This document shows positions 14,401 through 20,646 of a stretch of 20,925 nucleotides of DNA, one piece after another (positions within the stretch are counted from its first letter, which is position 1; every line of letters starts with the position of its first letter). The notes beneath the pieces were generated by a model. It ran no database searches, was not told where the DNA came from, and saw nothing but the letters and a program-made list of their open reading frames with translations. Made by a program: the position numbers and the translations under genes. The DNA comes from Clostridia bacterium (lineage in GTDB: Bacteria > Bacillota > Clostridia > Oscillospirales > Acutalibacteraceae): assembly GCA_900766585.1 (NCBI GenBank), contig CAAFVV010000024.1, forward strand, positions 1-20,925, written 5' to 3'.

Positions 14401-16623
14401 TTGGTACAGGCCCTTGATGGTGGTGTTGTCCTTGTCGAGAGAGTACTGCACCTTATATTCGCCGTTCCACCCGGCAAAATAGGCATAGTTGCCCCATTTG
14501 TCGTTATCCAGCATCCCGGCAGCCCCGTTGAGGGTATGGGTCTCGGGATTTTTCACCTTGACCTTGCCGAAGGTGGTTTCCGTCGGCCACAGATTGGTCA
14601 GATCCGCCCCGTAGCGTGCCGTGAGTTCAAGATAGTGGAAACGCTCGCCGGAGGTGGTGTATCCGCTCTCCGGATAGGTCCCGGTGACATAGTGGGCGCC
14701 TGTCGGATCTGTCGGCGAAGGCAGTGCTTCCACGCTGCCCCATTTTTCTCCCCCGGTAAATGCGTTGACATGGGCAAGCAGCTCCTCAAGAGTATAGTCT
14801 CTTGTTCCGGACTTAAACCAGTTGGCACTGTCTTGGCTTACATTGCCGAAGCCATAGGTGCTGCCGCCCACGACGCTGAAGGTAGAGTTTGTTTCGTTAT
14901 CCTGGGTCTCCCGGGCATAGATAAACCGCAGGGTGTAGTATTTGCGGGTGTAATACACGTTGAGGACGGTGGAGCCGTCGCCGTTGACGGTCACGACCGT
15001 GTCTTTGTTCTTCTCCGTATCATACAGATAATGCTTGGTGTGCCTGGCATAGCACTTCTCTTCGGTGTGGATATGTCCCTTGTCCTCATCGCCGCAGATG
15101 CGCAGGCTGTCCTCAAGGGGCGGCGCGTCGGCCGGGGTCACTTTGCTGCCGGAGAGGACATTATCCATCTTTACCGTGCCGATGTAGTCGTACATGTCAC
15201 TGTCCGCCTTTTGCAGCCAGTAGGCAACGTGATAGGTGGTATTCGCCTGTGTCCACATGGCGCGGTAGAGACGGTTCTCAGCCGGAATGGTGGAGGGGAG
15301 ATCATTTTTCTTGCCGTCATATTTCCCGTTTTCCCGCAGATCCCAGCCGGAAAAGACATAGCCGTGGCGCGTCGGCTCGTTGACCACAAACGGCGTGCCG
15401 TAGCGGGCATAGATCGGGTCGGTGCCGTAACCGCCGTTGTTATCGAACATCAGCATGTGATAGGTGCGGTCATAGTAGCACTCAAATACGGTGGAGCCAT
15501 CTGCCGCCACCGCTGTGGGGTGGTGATAGAGCTTGGTAAAGCCGACGGTTACGGATGCGTCGACAAATTCCGCCAGCTTTTCATCGGAGACGATCGTGCC
15601 GGTCTTTGCCGCAGCCGTTTTATACAGTCCCACATTTTCCGTGTATTGGTCATCGTGGATATTCTGGAAGTAATACCGCACGGCATACGGAACGTTGATG
15701 GCAAAATAATAGATGTTCACCGTATACTGCGGCTCCGCATAGCCCTGCGGAATGTCCAGCTCGATTTTCGGTGCCAGATCCGGGAAAAGGTCGGAATAGT
15801 CCTTGCCGCTGTCATCCGGCAATGTTTTGGCGGGGTCGTTTTGATCATAATGCGGGGCATAGCCTAGGTAGGTGGGTGAAATCACGGTCGCCTTATAGCC
15901 GTCCGCACTGACATTGACCTGCCCGGTATAGGCACTGTAGATCGGCAGACCGGATACGCCGTCTAAATAGTTGATGGTAATACTGACCATCTGCGCTTCA
16001 TTGTCATCTTGGCTGTCCTGCGCAGCCGCCCGGAGAGCGCTTTTCTGCGCCCTTTCGGGACTTGCCGTCTGCTGCCCTGCCGATTCGCTGCCGTCAAAGG
16101 GCGGCATGTACTTCACGGTCACGCAGACGGGGGAGGACGTCAGCACATCTCCGCCGACGGTGATGCGGCAGCGGAGATAGGTGCTGCCGGAATCGTCCAG
16201 AAGCGACTGCACAAGGGCATAGGAGACCGTGAGCTGCCGGTCGGTGCCGTCGTAGATGTTGGCCCAGATGTCGTTTTCGGCATCCGCCAGAATCTGCCAC
16301 TGACAAACGGCGCTGTCCGATGCCGGGGTGCAGACGGCGGTCAGCTCCGCTCTTTCATTTTCCGGCAGAGTCAGCCGCTCAACGGCGGAGCCGTCATAGG
16401 TCACGGTGACGGTTCGGTCACCCGATCCGGTCACCGCCATGGCGGAATAGGCCTGCAGACTGCTTACAAGCAGGGCAAAGCACAGAAGCAGCGAGAGCCA
16501 CCGTCTGTGCAGGGCAGCTTCCGTGCGGTCTGTGAGATCATGGGTGATCCGGGCGTGCCTTGACGGCGTCCGTCCGGCGGCTGAAAGCAGCGACGTCTTC
16601 TGTTTGGGCTTTGCGTATTTCAT
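11449..16623 (-). CDS. Giant InlB-B-repeat/MucBP-like adhesin with SpaA-like C-terminal domain
   Basis: A 1724-residue secreted protein. A long basic N-terminus (1-41) precedes a signal helix (~42-58) and an AMA cleavage site (61-63). An Ig-like region (~70-172) leads into repeats: InlB-B-type modules with GW[YFD] hallmarks at ~393-457, ~948-1028, ~1034-1113 and ~1520-1607, MucBP-like modules at ~210-310 and ~1246-1320, and a 510-525 Cys/His motif CGDEDKGHIHTEEKCY. Modules are joined by recurring FYTR/YYTR strands. Residues ~1613-1695 resemble a SpaA/Cna-B prealbumin-like domain. There is no LPXTG motif, membrane tail or C-terminal anchor, so attachment must be through a partner, plausibly the TasA-like subunits. 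ATG follows GGAGGTGG. Homologous repeats in Listeria and gut Firmicutes surface proteins mediate adhesion; the partner here is unknown. Confidence 0.85.
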   Translation of the reverse strand: MKYAKPKQKTSLLSAAGRTPSRHARITHDLTDRTEAALHRRWLSLLLCFALLVSSLQAYSAMAVTGSGDRTVTVTYDGSAVERLTLPENERAELTAVCTPASDSAVCQWQILADAENDIWANIYDGTDRQLTVSYALVQSLLDDSGSTYLRCRITVGGDVLTSSPVCVTVKYMPPFDGSESAGQQTASPERAQKSALRAAAQDSQDDNEAQMVSITINYLDGVSGLPIYSAYTGQVNVSADGYKATVISPTYLGYAPHYDQNDPAKTLPDDSGKDYSDLFPDLAPKIELDIPQGYAEPQYTVNIYYFAINVPYAVRYYFQNIHDDQYTENVGLYKTAAAKTGTIVSDEKLAEFVDASVTVGFTKLYHHPTAVAADGSTVFECYYDRTYHMLMFDNNGGYGTDPIYARYGTPFVVNEPTRHGYVFSGWDLRENGKYDGKKNDLPSTIPAENRLYRAMWTQANTTYHVAYWLQKADSDMYDYIGTVKMDNVLSGSKVTPADAPPLEDSLRICGDEDKGHIHTEEKCYARHTKHYLYDTEKNKDTVVTVNGDGSTVLNVYYTRKYYTLRFIYARETQDNETNSTFSVVGGSTYGFGNVSQDSANWFKSGTRDYTLEELLAHVNAFTGGEKWGSVEALPSPTDPTGAHYVTGTYPESGYTTSGERFHYLELTARYGADLTNLWPTETTFGKVKVKNPETHTLNGAAGMLDNDKWGNYAYFAGWNGEYKVQYSLDKDNTTIKGLYQKMDDTVLLGSYTPSGSTDKITYDYTGGNITRQIDTKTTVGGEGVHSNVCYFLAFFDNGANVSWSIPREWIYESFVPVFTDELTEEQIRKIKAAAENDKPNDTYTDPETKKVYYYYAANVEEAKEEDQLQGIYRLYDRVITSDDNVADTKTGTDSGQTQTVLTGFRFELEDRALNINRRFEQFENQETSDKRRSFTSRFFYTREYYSLTLHSHGGVFTSLSAAFDSLMDKAMAADGKLLEPPYPDTLEKNAYYFDGWYASPECIDGTQYTTGKNYKMPATDVVLYAKWAPKTHTVRFFRTRDDMLRYEANKDESGLVGSYGVKHGQVLGAVDTPSSAYIFNGWFYESAGRRNAYTPLDMPVVHDMNVFAVWSSLTPQPYRIHYALHDPETETVWTDLIAAAADKPKDNAAYTVTNGAETRTYIYLASDAKFHLQIADDSEGFAYQGSTRTFVPKVGDPYSQLYEKYNKGHYPTLASHSITMGQETNPQNLQNNVFTFTYVKKEIVSYRVEYRYADTGELIDTAPGGGKVTKSTGDAVITERFAVIENYIPDAFFKRLILAVEKKENGEYDSADSNVIVFYYSKNTANAYYAVHYMLQNADAKSDALTQTNGKFVNYTESSAHTEGIGNVGQICSIPPQTFSGFTVKKAAWAEGDDKIGSGEVAMNEADPSNPCFDITVSKDGTELYIFYTRNAQEYKIYFLEYNTTDISDLKSLKYTDGTNGVLLPILTKSAKFGATVRESAETVSIGGMTCISALTQSILIRSDNDQNYIIFYYTPVQRTIEYKVWAHGGGTLDTTLEVFNGDTAAIKGSTASALEGYTFAGWYLDEACTVPADSSGKGEVTGSYLRPLSEHLDVMPRVNVFYAKFLPNNGSLTIIRKNGEYADDNSKEQSSGKQVFVYKIQAKNDPNYVIYVTITGNGSVTVKDLPCRSYTVEQQNEWSWRYTDPAQTVSVKKDGSSATFDDPAAVQSWLNGNSERIQNRKG

Positions 16624-16651
16624 AGATCCACCTCCGCTTTTTTGCGGGTCG

Positions 16652-17311
16652 TTATCTGTCTTTTACGAGGCTCCACGCCGTTTCGGCGCGCTGCTGCGCG
16701 GAGTCCGCGCCGGGCGTTTCCGAAATGCCGTGATACTGCACCGCCGCAGCGGTAATATGGATTGCCATATCCGCCGGCAGGGTATCCAGTTGTGTTCTGG
16801 TCAGCGCGGGGCTGACCGCAATGCTTCCGCCGTCAGCAAGCACCTCGGCGGAAAGCGGCGTGTTTGCGAACACGATGCGGTAGTATACCGCTCCGCTGTT
16901 ATCGCCGGAGAGAAAGATCCAGTCGGTATCGACCCCGAAGGTCAGCGCGTCGGTGCCGTCGATCGAACAGGCATAGGCGTGCTTGCCCGACCGCGTCCAG
17001 CCGGTTGTTTTGATCTCCAAAAATACATAGCATGCCATTTCGCTGCCTTCAAACTTCACCGTGGCGTGCTTGACCATCTTCACGCCGGGCGTGATGATCC
17101 ACTGGTTCTGCCCGACGAAGTTACCTTCTTCCTCGATCGCGATATCCTTTATATAGGCGACCCGCGCCGTATCGCCGACGGCGGTTTTGGTCACATATTT
17201 TGAAAACGTGACCCCGAACAGGGCCGCCGCTATCAGAAAAAGGTACAGCAATACAGCGGAAAACGGCAGCTTAAACGGTCGTTTTTGCGTTTTTCCGGCT
17301 TTCTGTTCCAT
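16652..17311 (-). CDS. TasA-like SipW-dependent filament subunit 2
   Basis: A 219-residue protein. The hydrophobic segment (residues ~16-33) is followed directly by GVTFSKYVTKTAVGDTARVAY (33-53), the post-signal motif shared with subunit 1 (TF-[AS]-KYVT...DTARVA), which marks SipW-type processing. The remainder reads as a beta-sandwich with WIITPGVKMVKHATVKFEG and CYVFLEIKTTGW strands, as in TasA/camelysin relatives. GGAAAGGAGG lies 6 bases before ATG 17311. That start lies 41 bases inside the signal-peptidase gene, and the giant adhesin gene begins 28 bases after its stop. Likely a secreted minor or accessory fibre subunit processed by the overlapping peptidase. Sequence divergence from TasA is large, so subunit role rests on context. 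Confidence 0.75.
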   Translation of the reverse strand: MEQKAGKTQKRPFKLPFSAVLLYLFLIAAALFGVTFSKYVTKTAVGDTARVAYIKDIAIEEEGNFVGQNQWIITPGVKMVKHATVKFEGSEMACYVFLEIKTTGWTRSGKHAYACSIDGTDALTFGVDTDWIFLSGDNSGAVYYRIVFANTPLSAEVLADGGSIAVSPALTRTQLDTLPADMAIHITAAAVQYHGISETPGADSAQQRAETAWSLVKDR

Positions 17312-17861
17312 TTTTTCGCCTCCTTTCCGGCGTTATGGGGTGTCTTTTTTTGGTGTGCCGACTGCTTATAAGTCCCGGCAGCTCTGCGATCAGGACGATC
17401 AGCCCCAAAAAGCAGAGGATGCCGAGCGGCGTCCGCAGGAATGTGAGCAGCGCGCCGACCTTCGGGATCACGAAAATCACTTTTCCGACGACGTCTTCCT
17501 GCGCGACCGGCCATTGATCCGCCGCGTTGTTGGCATCGCCCTTGGTACGGTAGCCCTCTCCGTCGGCAGCGGCGATTCGATGGGTCACGGATGTCCCCTC
17601 CGCGGAAAAGGTGATGATATCGCCGACAGCATAGCTGTCCTGCTGCCGGGTCACGACCACATCGTTCGACTCGATGGCGCCGGACATGCTGCCGGTCAGC
17701 ACGATCGAAGCGGTGAACCCGAAAAACGTGGGGTTTTTCTGCCCGAACAGATGCTTTGCGGCGGCAATATACAGGCTGCCGCAAAGCGGAATCGCGATCA
17801 GGATAATCAGTAGGCTCCGCAGAGCCTGTCCGACCCGGCGAAGCAGCCGCTTAGCGCGCAT
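17271..17861 (-). CDS. sipW: SipW-like (ER-type) signal peptidase I, copy 2
   Basis: A 196-residue membrane peptidase that removes signal peptides of TasA-like proteins outside the membrane. Helices lie at ~16-34 and ~138-165. The catalytic serine is Ser58 in TGSMSG (56-61), and the general base is His94 in VTHRI, so this is the Ser-His (archaeal/eukaryotic ER) type rather than the Ser-Lys type; Asp109 in TKGDANN completes the usual box. The basic tail (170-196) includes codons shared with the downstream gene. The start at ATG 17861 overlaps the preceding gene by 11 bases and has AAAAGG about 10 bases upstream; the end overlaps the subunit 2 gene by 41 bases. The neighbourhood makes subunit 2 the likely main substrate. 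Confidence 0.88.
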   Translation of the reverse strand: MRAKRLLRRVGQALRSLLIILIAIPLCGSLYIAAAKHLFGQKNPTFFGFTASIVLTGSMSGAIESNDVVVTRQQDSYAVGDIITFSAEGTSVTHRIAAADGEGYRTKGDANNAADQWPVAQEDVVGKVIFVIPKVGALLTFLRTPLGILCFLGLIVLIAELPGLISSRHTKKRHPITPERRRKNGTESRKNAKTTV

Positions 17862-18624
17862 CCCGGCGTCGCCTTTTCCCGGTCAGCGCCAGTATCAGCA
17901 CCATGCTGCCGCTGATCAGCATCAGCACGACATATCCGCCGAGCATGGTGTGCTCTCCCGTGTCCGGAGAGGGGGCGATATCGCCGTTGTCATGCACGAC
18001 CAGATAAAACCCGAGCGTCGCCTCGTCTGCGTCGCCGTCAGCGGCTTTGTTGCCGAGATAGGTGTCGATTTGGTCGCGGGCGTCCGGGTCGGTCTCGTCC
18101 TCGAATGTCCAGAACCAGTTGATATCAAAATCCTGCATTTTGTCGGCCTGCAGCGTCCCGCTGACCGCACGGACAACCGCGTCCGCCTTGACCTGCGCGG
18201 GCAGAGTATACGCATTGGTATTCGAAAAGCCCTCTCCCGCGAGACCTGCCTGGATATCCAGCTCCGGCGCTTCGGACAGCCGGTAGAGCACGGCGGTATA
18301 CCGCACCGCTCTTTTGGTGTTGTTTTTCAGACGGACAATGCTGTCCTTTTCGGTGCCCGGCGCCAGCACCTTTTCGGCGTTTTCCGCATTGACATTCTGA
18401 TACAGCGTTTCAAAAAACGAAAGGCTTGCGGAGCCGTCGGAGCGCACGGTCGTCTCCCTGTCCCAGGTCAGCGAACCGGTCGTATAGGTGAGAATATGCT
18501 CCGGGCGCTCGCCGCGCGTGGCATAGGTGAGACCGACCATGACCGGAAGCAGGACGATCTGCCATATAAACAGGATAAGAAGAACGGGAAACAGCCATTC
18601 CCGTATCTTGGCGGTATGCTTCAT
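17851..18624 (-). CDS. TasA-like protein with SPDTG sortase sorting signal (probable fibre anchor)
   Basis: A 257-residue protein with an N-terminal hydrophobic segment (~11-32) and a C-terminal cell-wall sorting signal: SPDTG at 219-223, a hydrophobic stretch of about 22 residues and a KRRRRDAR tail. A sortase (not in the window) would cut between T and G and link it to peptidoglycan or to another subunit. The body starts with ILTYTTGSLTWD and contains APGTEKDSIVRLKNNTKRAVRY, the strand pattern of TasA/camelysin-type beta-sandwich proteins. It lacks the KYVT post-signal motif, so general signal peptidase may process it. AAGAGGT precedes ATG 18624. Two hairpins separate it from subunit 1, and it overlaps sipW copy 2 by 11 bases. 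Role as the tether of the fibre is inference from the sorting signal and position. Confidence 0.78.
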   Translation of the reverse strand: MKHTAKIREWLFPVLLILFIWQIVLLPVMVGLTYATRGERPEHILTYTTGSLTWDRETTVRSDGSASLSFFETLYQNVNAENAEKVLAPGTEKDSIVRLKNNTKRAVRYTAVLYRLSEAPELDIQAGLAGEGFSNTNAYTLPAQVKADAVVRAVSGTLQADKMQDFDINWFWTFEDETDPDARDQIDTYLGNKAADGDADEATLGFYLVVHDNGDIAPSPDTGEHTMLGGYVVLMLISGSMVLILALTGKRRRRDAR

Positions 18625-18686
18625 GGGATACCTCTTTCTGCAAATGCGGTGAAAATTCAGACTGAGATTCCATATTGTTTCGGGTC

Positions 18687-18727
18687 ATACGCAAGCCTCC
18701 CGGACAGAGGCCGGGGAGCTTGCGTAT
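18687..18727 (-). promoter_or_regulatory. Long imperfect hairpin upstream of the anchor gene
   Basis: Arms 18687-18703 and 18711-18727 pair at 15 of 17 positions with a seven-base loop. No T-tract follows on the minus strand, so it is not a canonical terminator. Its place directly after subunit 1 suggests an RNA stabiliser or processing site that separates expression of subunit 1 from the genes behind it. Confidence 0.55.
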
Positions 18728-18736
18728 ACCCCGGAG

Positions 18737-18768
18737 AGATTCCCCGCCCGCCACATGACGGGGAATCT
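18737..18768 (-). promoter_or_regulatory. Perfect 10-bp hairpin just after the subunit 1 gene
   Basis: AGATTCCCCG (18737-18746) pairs with CGGGGAATCT (18759-18768) around a 12-base loop, 23 bases after the subunit 1 stop. Together with the next hairpin it forms a tandem structure typical of 3' ends protected from exonucleases. It lacks a U-tract. Confidence 0.55.
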
Positions 18769-18791
18769 GTCGGCGGTATGCTGCATATGAA

Positions 18792-19520
18792 TCAGTCGAT
18801 CTGGGTGACAGTTGTGGCAATCGCGATCGTCACCGTTGCGGCGTTGTTATGTGCCGCCTGGTCGCCGAGATAAGTATCTTTCACGTCGGTCTGCTTTACG
18901 CCGTCACCGTTAAAGTCCCAAGCCCAGGAGACAACGGGCGTTTTCACTTCCTGCTTGGAAAGATCGGTGTTCGGCGCATACTGTGCCGTATAGCCATCAA
19001 TCGCCTTTTTCACATCGGCGGCGAATGCGGCGGCGGAAGCGTAGTCCATGCCGAAATAGGTCTTGTCGCCGACTGTGATCTTCAGCGGGCAGTAATAGCT
19101 CGCCTTCGCGTCGTCACCGGCTTTGGCGGTCCAATTGTTGCTGAGCGTGACTTCAGCCGTATATTTCACTTCGACGGCAACCTCGGGCGTGCCGCTGAGC
19201 GTTACGCTCGTCATATTGCCCTTGGTGCCGGGAGCAACCAGGTTGTCCCTTGTGTCGTTCTCTGCGTCTTTCACGCCGGAGGATACGACCGACTGGGTGA
19301 TTGTTCCCTTGACATCTTCGTCGTCGGTGTCGTATTCCTTGGCAAACATGGTGCCGTTCGCCGTGATCGTCACGCCGAATTTAGCCACGCGTGCCGTATC
19401 GGAGCTGTCCCCGGCGGTCACATATTTAGCAAAAGTGCCGCCGACAAAGCACGACGAGATCAGTACGAGAGCGAGCAGCAGCACTGCGGCTCTCATCGTC
19501 CAGTTCTTTCTCATAGTCAT
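18792..19520 (-). CDS. tasA: TasA-like SipW-dependent filament subunit 1 (probable major subunit)
   Basis: A 242-residue protein. A hydrophobic signal segment (~9-27) runs into GGTFAKYVTAGDSSDTARVAK (27-47), the SipW-type post-signal motif shared with subunit 2. The mature part is a beta-sandwich-type domain: FGVTITANG, a DTDDEDVKGT acidic turn, LVAPGTKGNMTSVTLSG, VAVEVKYTAEVTL, and a C-terminal VTIAIATTVTQ strand, matching the TasA/camelysin pattern of biofilm-fibre subunits. Only one Cys follows the signal region, in SYYCPLKI. ISSC at 21-24 also resembles a lipobox. ATG 19520 has AGGGG nine bases upstream; ATG 19514 is an alternative. Hairpins on both sides suggest it is expressed in excess of its neighbours. 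The gene symbol is by analogy, not close identity. Confidence 0.78.
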   Translation of the reverse strand: MTMRKNWTMRAAVLLLALVLISSCFVGGTFAKYVTAGDSSDTARVAKFGVTITANGTMFAKEYDTDDEDVKGTITQSVVSSGVKDAENDTRDNLVAPGTKGNMTSVTLSGTPEVAVEVKYTAEVTLSNNWTAKAGDDAKASYYCPLKITVGDKTYFGMDYASAAAFAADVKKAIDGYTAQYAPNTDLSKQEVKTPVVSWAWDFNGDGVKQTDVKDTYLGDQAAHNNAATVTIAIATTVTQID

Positions 19521-19521
19521 T

Positions 19522-19552
19522 GCAAATTTCCCCTAGATGCTGTTGAATTTGC
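19522..19552 (-). promoter_or_regulatory. Hairpin placing the subunit 1 ribosome site in its loop
   Basis: In the minus-strand RNA GCAAAUU (from 19552-19546) pairs with AAUUUGC (19528-19522), which sits directly before the start codon. The AGGGG ribosome site lies inside the 17-base loop. The stem shares two bases with the upstream hairpin at 19551-19575, so the two cannot both form fully; this may be a translational switch. Confidence 0.4.
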
Positions 19553-19596
19553 GCAGACGGCCAAACCGTCCGCGCCCAGCGGTGCGAAAGCACCGC
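19551..19596 (-). promoter_or_regulatory. Two stable hairpins in the leader between sipW copy 1 and subunit 1
   Basis: GCGGTGC/GCACCGC (19579-19596) closes a tetraloop, and immediately downstream GCGCGGACGG pairs with CCGUCUGCGC (19575-19551) with a single G-U in the minus-strand RNA. Neither is followed by a U-tract. I see no match to a riboswitch class I know; they may be processing or stabilising elements for the subunit 1 message. Confidence 0.5.
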
Positions 19597-19677
19597 GCCG
19601 CCGTGAGGAATTGTCCTCGCTGTATATATTCTCTGCCGCACACGACTGTGGCACCGCGCCGGCAGTATATACCATAG

Positions 19678-20310
19678 TTAATTCTGTTCGCCGCTTTTCT
19701 TTTCGGCTTCGGCGCGGAGCTTTTCGATCTCTGCTCTGAGCTCCGCATTTTCCCTGTCTGCCCTGCCGGTGCTTCTCTGGCGGCGGACAATGTCATATAG
19801 AATAAACGCGCAGACCGGGATGCCGATGAATACCGCCATGCCGAGCGGCTTTTGCAGAAACAGGGCAAAGTCGCCAAGTCCGGCAATCCGCCCCTTATAC
19901 AGCCCGAACACCGCATCTGCGCTGACGGCGGGATCCTCGACGTTGTTGGCGTCCCCTTTTGTGATAAAGCAGAGCTTTCCGTCCGCATCGGTCTGTATGT
20001 CGATGATGCGGTGCGTCATGGCGATATCACCCTCCATATAGGAGATGATGTCGCCCTTTTTCAGTGCGGTCACATCCGGCTTTACCGTAAAGATCAGATC
20101 GCCGACTTCAATGTGGTCTTCGGCATTGCCGCTCATCGAGCCGGACTGCACGACCATCGGCGTGACGCCGAACACCGATGGCGGCGTCGCGGGGTTGATC
20201 ACACCCTTTATAATAATGGTCAGATTGACCGCAAGCATAAACGCGAACAGACAGCACAGCACGGCGCCGACAACAAACAGGATCTTTTTTGATGTTTTTC
20301 CCTGAGCCAT
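19678..20310 (-). CDS. sipW: SipW-like (ER-type) signal peptidase I, copy 1
   Basis: A 210-residue membrane peptidase and the first gene of the filament operon. It has an N-terminal helix (~9-35) and a second near 157-174. Ser58 in QSGSMSG (55-61) is the nucleophile, His100 in MTHRI the base, and Asp120 lies in TKGDANN: the Ser-His ER-type box of SipW. The C-terminus (~179-209) is a charged coiled coil, RENAELRAEIEKLRAEAEKK, absent from copy 2 and possibly cytosolic. I chose ATG 20310, which has GGAAG about 8 bases before it; an in-frame ATG at 20352 adds 14 residues but has no ribosome site. The subunit 1 gene follows after 157 bases of structured RNA and is the likely main substrate. Confidence 0.9.
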   Translation of the reverse strand: MAQGKTSKKILFVVGAVLCCLFAFMLAVNLTIIIKGVINPATPPSVFGVTPMVVQSGSMSGNAEDHIEVGDLIFTVKPDVTALKKGDIISYMEGDIAMTHRIIDIQTDADGKLCFITKGDANNVEDPAVSADAVFGLYKGRIAGLGDFALFLQKPLGMAVFIGIPVCAFILYDIVRRQRSTGRADRENAELRAEIEKLRAEAEKKSGEQN

Positions 20311-20412
20311 TCCCTTGTCTTCCGATCGGTTGGATTCGGTTTTCAGATGCATTTTTTGAACGGCTGGCAGGGGGCGGCGGTCCCGTTGCCAAGCACGGTC
20401 AAAAAAGAGTCA

Positions 20413-20426
20413 TTTTGTATACGAAA
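20413..20426. promoter_or_regulatory. Near-palindrome TTTTGTATACGAAA in the filament operon leader
   Basis: A 14-bp dyad centred on GTATAC with one mismatched pair, about 25-40 bases downstream of the predicted transcription start. The position suits a repressor acting as a roadblock. It is an unverified candidate operator. Confidence 0.25.
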
Positions 20427-20458
20427 AAGTGGCGGAATTTCTCTGTTTTTCGAATATA

Positions 20459-20487
20459 ATTATAACATCATCTCTGGAAAAAATCAA
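20459..20487 (-). promoter_or_regulatory. Strong sigma-A promoter of the filament operon
   Basis: On the minus strand TTGATT (20482-20487) and a perfect TATAAT (20459-20464) are separated by 17 bases, and TGT directly precedes the -10, giving an extended -10. Start near 20452, leaving a leader of roughly 140 bases before ATG 20310. Confidence 0.75.
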
Positions 20488-20617
20488 GGCAAAAATCGCC
20501 AAAAGTCTACATTTTCCACAAGAAGCGCCGGATTGGATTGGCGGAATTACGGGTGAATAAACAAGTGACCGATTGGCAATCTGCAAAAGAAACCGTGTAA
20601 ATATTTTGTAATGATTG

Positions 20618-20646
20618 TTGCAATGAATACAACTTGTGTGTACATT
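20618..20646 (+). promoter_or_regulatory. Candidate promoter of the plus-strand short ORF
   Basis: TTGCAA (20618-20623) and TACATT (20641-20646) are spaced by 17 bases, each matching four of six consensus positions. It would start transcription about 65 bases before ATG 20718, divergently from the filament operon. Confidence 0.4.

Noticed and set aside
12538..15867. A 1109-codon open frame on the plus strand opposite the giant adhesin gene.
   Set aside because: Its product has no domain logic and is low-complexity (Val/Ile/Gly/Arg-rich), as expected from the complement of a GC-rich gene; the minus frame has a signal peptide, repeats and a good ribosome site.
20311..20452. A c-di-GMP (GEMM) riboswitch in the leader of the filament operon.
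   Set aside because: I looked for the conserved GEMM core and GAAA tetraloop-receptor layout and did not find it; only short GC stems are present.
20571..20581. Small dyad GATTGgCAATC in the AT-rich region.
   Set aside because: Only five bases per arm, expected by chance in a region of this size; kept only as part of the region description.
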